From Acidimicrobiaceae bacterium (GTDB lineage: Bacteria; Actinomycetota; Acidimicrobiia; Acidimicrobiales; UBA8190): a DNA stretch of 14,555 nt. Position 1 is the first letter of the stretch; the number at the start of each line of letters is the position of its first letter. The notes below the pieces were generated by a model. That model saw nothing but the letters and a program-made list of their open reading frames with translations, was not told where the DNA came from and ran no database searches. The translations under genes were made by a program, and so were the position numbers. The stretch is from positions 2,774 to 17,328 of the forward strand of contig DMNK01000003.1 of assembly GCA_003453695.1 (NCBI GenBank). Direction: 5' to 3'. Below, in pieces: positions 1-5,453 of the stretch.

Positions 1-305
1 CAGGGTGAGAAAGCGAACAGCAGCGCTGGCGACCGTCACTCGCGGGCGGCGGACACCAGCTCGGAACGCTGACAAAGGCCGGGTTCTCCTTCACCAAGTC
101 GTAACGTCCGACCTATTGCCTTCTGCCCCTCCGAGGCGTTCAATGACCAAGCGTCCCGAGCGGCTGCTGGGCAGGGGGGTCGAGAGGCCCCATCACCCGA
201 AGGTCGCTCGGGGCGTTTCGCGTCGGTCCAATCGTCCACCCCATGCTCCTTGGGATCGCCTCGGGCGTAGCCTTGTTGGTGGAGGACCGACCGAAGGGGT
301 CGAAG
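1..305. other. Left-edge stretch without a supported gene
   Basis: I see no convincing gene here. The open frames on both strands are arginine- and proline-rich and do not resemble proteins. Frame 1 is open from the window edge to a TGA at 70-72, so the last 23 codons of an upstream gene could be present, but the Ser/Ala/Asp-rich translation is not diagnostic. The frame of the DUF1876 gene is open back to an ATG at 243, but the residues before 306 do not look like that family. I found no tRNA fold and no clear promoter. Confidence 0.5.
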
Positions 306-566
306 ATGAAGGAAACCGGCGAGATAGAGCTGTCCTTCGAGGAGGACGCCAGCCACACCGAGGCGCGCGCTTCGGTGAACATTAGAGGAGCGACATTCAG
401 CGGCTTCGGGCGAGCGAGGCGTAACCCTGGCGACGCCAACCTGCCGATCATCGGTGAGGAGCTGGCTGCTGCGAGGGCGCTCTCGGACCTGGCCCACAGG
501 CTGGTCGATGCCGCCGCCGAGGCGATCAGCGACCGAGAGGGCGAGCCCGTCCACCTGCGAGGTTGA
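306..566 (+). CDS. DUF1876 domain-containing protein
   Basis: An 86-residue protein matching the DUF1876 family, small cytoplasmic proteins of unknown biochemical role found mostly in actinobacteria. The family signature is visible: an N-terminal strand rich in acidic residues, a central GFGRARRNP segment (about residues 33-41), then a conserved helix with IGEELAAARALSDLAHRL (about 49-66), and a C-terminal PVHL. The length equals the usual family length when the ATG at 306 is used. That start has an AAGGGG Shine-Dalgarno at 294-299, six bases upstream. An in-frame ATG at 243 would add 21 residues unlike the family. The gene appears monocistronic; a hairpin follows the stop at 578-604. The family call is firm, the function is unknown, and I infer nothing further. 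Confidence 0.9.
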   Translation: MKETGEIELSFEEDASHTEARASVNIRGATFSGFGRARRNPGDANLPIIGEELAAARALSDLAHRLVDAAAEAISDREGEPVHLRG

Positions 567-577
567 CCGAAGGAACT

Positions 578-604
578 TGGAGCGGCGACCTGCCCCTCGC
601 TCCA
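578..604 (+). terminator. Possible terminator-like hairpin after the DUF1876 gene
   Basis: A perfect 7-bp inverted repeat (TGGAGCG at 578-584, CGCTCCA at 598-604) encloses a 13-nt loop, 11 bases after the DUF1876 stop codon. No T-run follows, so it is not a canonical intrinsic terminator, although actinobacterial hairpins often lack one. It could equally be a chance repeat. Confidence 0.3.
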
Positions 605-661
605 GACGCGCGCGGTTGATTGCAGCGCCTTGTCGCCACTGACTGGTGGGAGCGTGCCTCT

Positions 662-666
662 GGAGG
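662..666 (+). promoter_or_regulatory. Ribosome binding site deciding the start at 671
   Basis: GGAGG lies four bases before the ATG at 671. This selects 671 over the in-frame ATG at 620, which has no purine-rich site and would place a non-hydrophobic extension in front of the signal sequence. Confidence 0.7.
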
Positions 667-670
667 TCGG

Positions 671-1306
671 ATGGCCAACCTGAGACGGAAGGTGCTGGTG
701 TGGTCAGCCGCAGGAGCTGTCGTGGCCCTCGGCGGTGGCATCGGTGCCTGGGCCATGACAAGCTCGTCCGCTTCCAAATCGTCGCCTCCGGGCGCAGCGT
801 CAAGCGTCTCCTCAGGAGCGAACAGCGGTAGTGGCCCGGTTGGTTCCACCGGTAGAGGTTCTTCGACCACGACCAGCTCGGCCCACGGAATCCCACCCAC
901 CGGCACCGGAGTCGCACCGCCAGCGTCCTCGACACCATCGGTGCCTTCGAGCACACCCCCACCACCCACGACCATCACCTCTGCGCCAGCAGGGACCCTC
1001 GTGCTCACCCAGTCGCAAGCCGGGCAGTCGTTCCTCATCGCAATCGGACAGCTCGTGCAGGTCATGCTTCCTGGCACCGGCCAGCAGTACCACGGCTTCA
1101 CGACGCCCCAGAGCGACGACACTGCTGTTGTGGTGCCCGACGGGAATCCCTGTAGCGCGCCCTCAGGCGACTTCTGTACGGAGTTCATCGGCAAGTCGTC
1201 GGGGGATGCCCGGTTGACCTCCACATCGGATCCCGCATGCCGCCAGGCCGTGCCGCAATGTGAGGTGGCGAGTCAAGCGTGGTGGGTGAACCTCACCTTC
1301 AAGTGA
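671..1306 (+). CDS. Exported protein with Ser/Thr/Pro-rich linker and four-Cys beta domain
   Basis: A 211-residue exported or membrane-anchored protein. Residues 1-7 are basic, 8-29 form one hydrophobic segment (a signal peptide or signal anchor without a lipobox cysteine), and about 30-105 are a low-complexity Ser/Gly/Thr/Pro linker that probably spans the cell wall. The C-terminal 100 residues look like a small beta sandwich: strands around LVLTQ and LVQVMLP, four cysteines (C161, C169, C190, C197) that could form two disulfides, and a closing WWVNLTF strand. The strand pattern resembles the Ig-like/chagasin-type (I42 inhibitor) modules common in secreted actinobacterial proteins, but I cannot confirm that family. 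It may bind a ligand or protein at the cell surface. The export call is strong and the function is unknown. Confidence 0.75.
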   Translation: MANLRRKVLVWSAAGAVVALGGGIGAWAMTSSSASKSSPPGAASSVSSGANSGSGPVGSTGRGSSTTTSSAHGIPPTGTGVAPPASSTPSVPSSTPPPPTTITSAPAGTLVLTQSQAGQSFLIAIGQLVQVMLPGTGQQYHGFTTPQSDDTAVVVPDGNPCSAPSGDFCTEFIGKSSGDARLTSTSDPACRQAVPQCEVASQAWWVNLTFK

Positions 1307-1370
1307 GCAGCAACTGAGGCTGTTGACGCCTAGGGTCGAGTCCGCAAAGATCAACACCAGAGACTTCATG

Positions 1371-1377
1371 AGGGGAG
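1371..1377 (+). promoter_or_regulatory. Ribosome binding site for the GTG start at 1384
   Basis: AGGGGAG lies six bases before the GTG at 1384. It supports that non-ATG start, the first start codon of the frame. Confidence 0.65.
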
Positions 1378-1383
1378 CAGGCC

Positions 1384-1680
1384 GTGGGCGAGTACATCCA
1401 GATCGTCGAGTATGAGTCGGGCGACATCGATGAAGTCATCCGAACAGCGAACAGCGTGCCGGTGCCCGACGGCGTACCTAAGCCAATCTCCGTGATCGTT
1501 GTGCGTGACCGGGACCGTCCAGGGACTTTTGCAACGATCCTTCGGTTCAAGTCATACGAAGACGCCATGCGCCACTCCGAAAGTGATGCCACCCATGAGC
1601 GCATCGCCAAGCTCGGCCCCCTCATGAAGGGCGAGACCCGTTTTTACAATCTGGACATCCTTAACGAGACAAATCCGTAG
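1384..1680 (+). CDS. Small protein, predicted dimeric alpha/beta-barrel fold
   Basis: A 98-residue soluble protein with no signal peptide or membrane segment. The order of elements (strand YIQIVEYE, helix with DIDEVIRTAN, strands ISVIVVRDRD and ATILRFKSYEDA, helix ending HERIAKLG, final strand RFYNLDIL) matches one ferredoxin-like repeat of the dimeric alpha/beta-barrel superfamily (ABM/EthD/YCII-type proteins). Members include small monooxygenases, isomerases and many uncharacterised proteins. No catalytic residue can be assigned, so no reaction is proposed. The GTG start is supported by an AGGGGAG site. The gene is 77 bases after the exported protein and may share its transcript, but no functional link is visible. 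The fold assignment is inferred from the residue pattern only. Confidence 0.7.
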   Translation: MGEYIQIVEYESGDIDEVIRTANSVPVPDGVPKPISVIVVRDRDRPGTFATILRFKSYEDAMRHSESDATHERIAKLGPLMKGETRFYNLDILNETNP

Positions 1681-1976
1681 CCTCGTGTCGAGCCCGCGGC
1701 AGCGTCCCCCGTCCGCCCGGTGACACACCGTGCATCGATGCTCGGGCATCCCCCGATCATGGGTAGTGCAACCTTGGCGATCTCGAGCGGTCGGGCTGCG
1801 ACCTCAGCAAGCACCTGACGTCGATTCGGCGTGACTCGCGCCGACTTCGACTGGCCTGAACCTGGTCCCCCCGACCCGGGGGCAGACTCGGCACGTGGCG
1901 TGTCTAGACTGCGTCCGGGCGTAGCTCGTCTTGCGGCTCTGGGAAACCCAAAATCACCGCAAAGGAGGACGCTGTC
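1681..1976 (+). other. Intergenic region with three palindromic elements upstream of the MDR gene
   Basis: This 296-base gap has no plausible gene. It contains a perfect 10-bp palindrome GCATCGATGC at 1732-1741 that overlaps a GATGC-TCGG-GCATC stem-loop (1737-1750), a CCCCC/GGGGG inverted repeat (1867-1882), and an 8-bp palindrome GTCTAGAC (1902-1909). The last overlaps TAGACT (1905-1910), which has four of six matches to a -10 box, though no good -35 lies at the right distance. These could be operators or a promoter for the MDR gene, or chance. No regulator gene is adjacent. Confidence 0.3.
1961..1968 (+). promoter_or_regulatory. Strong ribosome binding site of the MDR gene
   Basis: AAAGGAGG is near-perfectly complementary to the 16S 3' end and lies eight bases before the ATG at 1977. 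It is the strongest Shine-Dalgarno on the plus strand of this window. Confidence 0.85.
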
Positions 1977-2900
1977 ATGCAAGCCATCGTCGTTCGAGAC
2001 CGCGATGCAGGCGTCGCCGGACTCTCTTTGACTGAGATGCCCTATCCCAACGGGGGCGAAAACGACGTCATCGTTCGGGTCCACAGCGCGGGATTCATCT
2101 CCACCGAGCTGGGATGGACGGGAACCTGGGTCGATCGCGCCGGGCGCGACCGGACGCCGAGCATCCCGGGCCACGATCTGTCCGGTGTCGTGGCTGAGTT
2201 GGGGCCAGGAACGACCGGGCTCACCGTCGGCCAGCGGGTGTTCGGGCTGACCGACTGGTTCCGCAACGGCACGCTGGCCGAGTACACAGCGGTGGAGGCC
2301 CGTAACCTCGCTCCGCTGCCAGCCGATGTCGATCACGTCACGGCCGCCGCTCTGCCAATCTCGGGACTGACCTCATGGCAGGCGCTCTTCGACCACGCTC
2401 ACCTCCGGCCCGGGCAGAGCGTCTTGATACACGGCGCCGCCGGGGGTGTCGCTTCGATCGCCGTGCAGCTCGCTCACGAGGTGGGAGCCGTCGTGATCGG
2501 CACCGGCCGGACCGCGGACCGCGACACGGTCCTGAGCTTGGGAGCGCACGTCTTCTTGGACCTCGAGACCGACAAGCTCGAAGACGCCGGCGAGGTTGAC
2601 GTGGTATTCGACGTGATCGGCGGAGAGATCCTCGACCGCTCCGCGGCGCTGGTGCGTGCCGGCGGCACGCTCGTCACCATCGTCGAGAAGCCCACGGTCA
2701 AGCCGATGAACGGCCGTGCGATCTTCTTCGTCGTCGAATCCGACCGCATCCAGCTGGCGGAGCTCGCCCAGCGGCTGAGGGATGGACGGGTCAAGCCGAT
2801 CGTGGGGGCGGTGCGGCCGCTGGCCGAGTCACCCGACGCCTTCGCGCCCAGCCGGCGGACGCCCGGTAAGACGATCATCCGCATCTCCGAAGGCGGATAG
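1977..2900 (+). CDS. Zinc-independent MDR oxidoreductase, NADPH:quinone reductase-like
   Basis: A 307-residue cytoplasmic enzyme of the medium-chain dehydrogenase/reductase superfamily, quinone oxidoreductase branch, expected to use NAD(P)H to reduce a quinone or enone. The N-terminal GroES-like domain (about residues 1-115) carries the conserved IPGHDLSG segment (about 62-69), with aspartate where zinc-dependent alcohol dehydrogenases have a ligand glutamate. It also lacks the structural-zinc cysteines. The Rossmann domain contains the nucleotide motif HGAAGGVAS (H152-S160) after the typical LRPGQSVLI strand. The C-terminus ends with the usual GKTIIRI strand. The length is near the family norm (310-330). 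Translation starts at an ATG with a strong AAAGGAGG site. It stands alone and converges on the minus-strand PilZ gene. The substrate cannot be read from the sequence. Confidence 0.9.
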   Translation: MQAIVVRDRDAGVAGLSLTEMPYPNGGENDVIVRVHSAGFISTELGWTGTWVDRAGRDRTPSIPGHDLSGVVAELGPGTTGLTVGQRVFGLTDWFRNGTLAEYTAVEARNLAPLPADVDHVTAAALPISGLTSWQALFDHAHLRPGQSVLIHGAAGGVASIAVQLAHEVGAVVIGTGRTADRDTVLSLGAHVFLDLETDKLEDAGEVDVVFDVIGGEILDRSAALVRAGGTLVTIVEKPTVKPMNGRAIFFVVESDRIQLAELAQRLRDGRVKPIVGAVRPLAESPDAFAPSRRTPGKTIIRISEGG

Positions 2901-2910
2901 TTGGTGTGCC

Positions 2911-2934
2911 GGTGATCCGGCGTTCTGGATCACT
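2911..2934. terminator. Probable shared terminator hairpin between convergent genes
   Basis: GTGATCC (2912-2918) and GGATCAC (2927-2933) form a perfect 7-bp stem with an 8-nt loop, extendable by one G-U pair. It lies 11 bases after the MDR stop and is followed by TTT. The stem is symmetric and sits between the ends of two convergent genes, so it could stop transcription from either side. The T-run is short. Confidence 0.5.
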
Positions 2935-2984
2935 TTCAGCCGACGAGCGCCGGCCATGCTCACCTCCAGGTGGTCAGGAGATAG

Positions 2985-3344
2985 TCACCAGCGAATGTTC
3001 AGGTACTCCATGGTCTTCAGGACGGCCTCTTCACGCTCCGACAGTCCTGTGAACTCGACGCCGATACGGGTTCTGCCCGCCTTCCCAGGGCCGAGGTTCC
3101 TCACCACGCCAGCAAGGCGCAAATGGATGGAGGCGCTGTCGCCCATGTCGACTTCGACTTGGATGGACTGACCTATCGGCGCCGGATGAACCTCGTCGAC
3201 CGATTCGAGACCGACGCCAAGATTGGAGAGGTCGAGGACGATGCACTCTCGCCAACCAGAGGACTGGTCATCGTCGATGAGGTACTTTCCGGGCCACTGT
3301 TCGGTCGCCGCCCGTGGCGCTCGCCGTCTGAGGTTGCCTGTCAC
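2985..3344 (-). CDS. Stand-alone PilZ domain protein (c-di-GMP receptor)
   Basis: A 119-residue cytoplasmic protein consisting of essentially one PilZ domain, the main bacterial c-di-GMP receptor module. Both ligand-binding motifs are present: RxxxR at R7-R11, inside RRRAPR near the N-terminus, and DxSxxG at D38-G43 (DLSNLG), followed by the typical GVGLE strand. Later strands fit the six-strand barrel, with IGVEF near residue 98. There is no YcgR-N, glycosyltransferase or kinase domain, so it would act by binding a partner after ligand loading. The GTG start is supported by AGGAGG (3353-3358) eight bases upstream on the minus strand; starting further in would remove the arginine motif. A GGDEF-EAL enzyme lies about 5.5 kb away on the other strand. 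The partner and the output are unknown. Confidence 0.9.
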   Translation of the reverse strand: MTGNLRRRAPRAATEQWPGKYLIDDDQSSGWRECIVLDLSNLGVGLESVDEVHPAPIGQSIQVEVDMGDSASIHLRLAGVVRNLGPGKAGRTRIGVEFTGLSEREEAVLKTMEYLNIRW

Positions 3345-3352
3345 CGCCGTCG

Positions 3353-3358
3353 CCTCCT
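3353..3358 (-). promoter_or_regulatory. Ribosome binding site for the PilZ GTG start
   Basis: AGGAGG on the minus strand, eight bases from the GTG (3342-3344). It fixes the start so that the N-terminal RxxxR motif is included. Confidence 0.8.
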
Positions 3359-3437
3359 ATCCGAGGACTGGGTCGTCCAGCGCGGGTTCGGCAAGATCAC
3401 TAGGCGCCTTGAACGATGTGAATACGGTTGAGGGGTT

Positions 3438-3447
3438 GTTTCGAAAC
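3438..3447. promoter_or_regulatory. Perfect 10-bp palindrome in the divergent PilZ / NTF2-like spacer
   Basis: GTTTCGAAAC is a perfect palindrome 94 bases upstream of the PilZ start and about 130 bases upstream of the NTF2-like start. Dyads of this kind are typical binding sites for dimeric regulators, and the position would allow control of both genes. No second copy and no neighbouring regulator gene were noticed, so the operator role is a guess. Confidence 0.3.
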
Positions 3448-3578
3448 CGCTCGACGAGAATGTGTACGGATCTAGACGAAGTATCACGGGTTCCCCGGCA
3501 CCCCGCCGCTTTTGGGATGAAAGACGCAATGTCGTGAGTAACGTGCGGAGCGGTGTGGGCCTGGTCTGGGAGCCCGTG

Positions 3579-3998
3579 ATGGGCTGCGATCGCGTTGCAC
3601 GCGTCCGTTCAGCGTACGAACGGTTCAACTGCAAAGACATCGACGGCCTCCTCGCCTTGATGACGGGCGATGTCGCCTGGCCGGACATCGCAGAGGGCGA
3701 GGAACGGCACGGAAGAGACGCCCTTCGCCGCTACCTGACAGATGTCCTGGCCTTCACCACGCCGTTGGCCACGCTGGGCGATGTCTTCGAGGTCGGTGAC
3801 GCGGTGGTCGCGCTGGCCTATCACGAGGCCTACGGTGACGACGGCAGGTTGCTCGGACCGCCTCGTCCGGTGTCCGAGCGGTTCACCTTCCGCGGTGAGC
3901 TCATCGACAGGGTTGAGCTGACGAGCCCGGACCAGGTCTCCGATGCGGTGCGGGCGCGACTGCCTCAGGGGCACACCCGGGGCGGCCCTGCCACGTAG
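3579..3998 (+). CDS. NTF2/SnoaL-like protein
   Basis: A 139-residue soluble protein of the NTF2-like superfamily (SnoaL/ketosteroid-isomerase-type cone fold). Seen directly: an N-terminal helix ending in VRSAYERFNCKDIDGLLALM, the strand VAWPD, a GRDALRRYL helix, then alternating beta strands around ALAYHEAYG and SERFTFRGELIDRVEL. This order is typical of the fold, which serves both enzymes and binding proteins; no catalytic residues can be assigned. I chose the ATG at 3579 because GGGAG (3568-3572) precedes it by six bases and the fold begins directly afterwards. The frame is open to an ATG at 3462, and that 39-residue extension is arginine- and proline-rich and unlike the family. A GTG at 3576 is also possible. 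The substrate is unknown. Confidence 0.75.
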   Translation: MGCDRVARVRSAYERFNCKDIDGLLALMTGDVAWPDIAEGEERHGRDALRRYLTDVLAFTTPLATLGDVFEVGDAVVALAYHEAYGDDGRLLGPPRPVSERFTFRGELIDRVELTSPDQVSDAVRARLPQGHTRGGPAT

Positions 3999-4335
3999 GT
4001 CCCTCCGTGGCCACCCCAGGGCATCTGTCGGAGCAAGACGGTGGCCGCCTGATCGTTACCTTGGCGGGGGATGGGCACCCCCGAACACCCACAGAGGGTC
4101 CCGAGCGGCCCACAGTCACGACCCCTCCAGGAGTCCTCAAGGGCAGAACGCTCGGGACCACCACCATCGTGGACACGACGCCCGAGAGGGGACCAGGGAC
4201 CTTGGTCCACTGCTGGATGTGATCACCCGGTACGGACCACCCCTCATCAGGCGCCGAGCACCGTGCGTGACTTCTGGTGGGAGTCGCAACGACCCGCGCC
4301 TCATGAATGCCCGCTGACCAGGGTAAGTAGCCGGC
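3999..4335 (+). other. Intergenic region without a supported gene
   Basis: In this 337-base gap, long open frames exist on both strands but they translate to low-complexity Pro/Arg/Gly-rich sequence and continue as shadows into neighbouring genes. The only structure I noticed is an inverted repeat, GGACCA (4190-4195) and TGGTCC (4203-4208), with a 7-nt loop and no T-run. A promoter for the BrkB-family gene is expected here but was not recognised. Confidence 0.5.
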
Positions 4336-5388
4336 ATGGGACGCCTGAGGGCTCTGCTGCGCAAACTCGACGAGTACCAGAGGGCCCACAGGTGGCTGGC
4401 TTGGCCCTTGGCGGTCAACAAGAAATACGGCGACGACCAGGCAGGGAACCAGGCTGCGCTCATCACTTATTACGCGTTCTTCTCCCTCTTCCCCCTGCTC
4501 CTGGTGGCGGTGACGGTGCTCGGCCTCCTTCTCGCCCACAATCCCAGCCTCCAGCACCGCGTGCTCAGCTCGGCCCTCAAGGACTTTCCGGTATTGGGAA
4601 CGCAGCTGCGCGAGAACATTCACTCCCTGAACCGCACCGGCGTCGGCCTGGGCCTGGGGCTGGTCGGCACCTTCTACGGCGCCAGAGGCGTGGCGTCCGC
4701 TGCCCAGAACGCCTTCAACCACGTGTGGAACGTCCCCAAGGCCGAGCGCCCCGGCTTCCCCCAGAACACGCTGCGGAGCTTCGGCCTCATCATCGTCGGT
4801 GGAGGCGGCATCATCCTCACGACCGCTCTCTCCGGTTTCGGATCGGGGTCGGCGACGCCCGGTATCCGCATCGTGGCGTTCGTCGTGGCACTTGCGCTCA
4901 ATGTGCTCGTCTTCTGGGCGTGCTTCCGGCTCGCCATCGCCAAAACCGTGTCAGGCCGCGACTTCCGACTGGCGGCGGTGATAGCCGCCGTCGTCTGGCA
5001 GGTTCTCCAAGGGTTCGGCACCTTCCTCGTCAGCCACGAACTCAAGAACGCCTCGGAGGTGTACGGCACCTTCGCCTTCATCATCGGGCTCCTGTGGTGG
5101 ATCTATTTCCAGACGCAATTCACGCTGTACGCGCTCGAGGTCGACGTCGTGCGGGCCAGGCGCCTGGTCCCGAGGAGCTTGGTGCAACCTCCGCTCACGA
5201 CAGGCGATGAGCGGGCCTTCCGGCTCTATGTAGGCGAAGAGCGACGTCGGCGGGCGACGGAGGTCGAGGTGAGGCTCAACGAACCGGTGGATACCCCGCC
5301 GTCATCGGACGGGGACCGCACCCGAACACGACAGGCGGGGCAAATGCCGCACCTGGAGCGGCTTCCCGATGAGGGGGCTGCGAGCTGA
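4336..5388 (+). CDS. YihY/virulence factor BrkB family membrane protein
   Basis: A 350-residue polytopic inner-membrane protein of the YihY/BrkB family. The old RNase BN annotation of this family is wrong; the members are membrane proteins of unresolved function, proposed to be transporters. The family pattern is clear: a first hydrophobic helix beginning ALITYYAFFSLFPLL (about residues 40-65), the motif YGARGVASAAQNAFNHVW (about 114-131), several further helices between about 150 and 230, and the closing EVYGTFAFIIGLLWW segment near 240-255 followed by the helix QTQFTLYALEVDVV. Roughly six membrane segments are expected. The last 80 or so residues form a charged cytoplasmic tail with no recognised domain. 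The ribosome site is weak (AGGG at 4320-4323). The S53 peptidase gene begins about 65-95 bases downstream on the same strand, so co-transcription is possible. Confidence 0.92.
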   Translation: MGRLRALLRKLDEYQRAHRWLAWPLAVNKKYGDDQAGNQAALITYYAFFSLFPLLLVAVTVLGLLLAHNPSLQHRVLSSALKDFPVLGTQLRENIHSLNRTGVGLGLGLVGTFYGARGVASAAQNAFNHVWNVPKAERPGFPQNTLRSFGLIIVGGGGIILTTALSGFGSGSATPGIRIVAFVVALALNVLVFWACFRLAIAKTVSGRDFRLAAVIAAVVWQVLQGFGTFLVSHELKNASEVYGTFAFIIGLLWWIYFQTQFTLYALEVDVVRARRLVPRSLVQPPLTTGDERAFRLYVGEERRRRATEVEVRLNEPVDTPPSSDGDRTRTRQAGQMPHLERLPDEGAAS

Positions 5389-5453
5389 CGGTCGGCTTGC
5401 ACTTCTGAGGCGGCACCCGCAATCCTTCGCATCCGCAGCGGTTCTCCGATTGA

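Noticed and set aside
48..48. Zero-interest placeholder entry among the findings at position 48
   Set aside because: It makes no claim; it should be disregarded.
1..72. Frame 1 open from the left edge to a TGA at 70-72, possibly the tail of an upstream gene
   Set aside because: Only 23 residues, Ser/Ala/Asp-rich and unrecognisable. It may be real, but the window gives no way to support it.
36..965. Long minus-strand open frame of 309 codons across the first two genes
   Set aside because: It is antisense to the DUF1876 and exported-protein genes, its translation is Arg/Ser/Gly-rich without any family pattern, and high GC content makes such shadows common.
3462..3578. Longer start for the NTF2-like protein at ATG 3462
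   Set aside because: The added 39 residues are Arg/Pro-rich and unlike the family, and the ATG at 3579 has its own ribosome site.
4190..4208. GGACCA/TGGTCC hairpin before the BrkB-family gene as a terminator or riboswitch part
   Set aside because: A 6-bp stem, far from the preceding stop and without a T-run or any further conserved structure that I can see.
3901..4722. Minus-strand open frame of 273 codons covering the gap before the BrkB-family gene
   Set aside because: Half of it is antisense to the clear BrkB-family gene, and the part in the gap is low-complexity with no recognisable motif.
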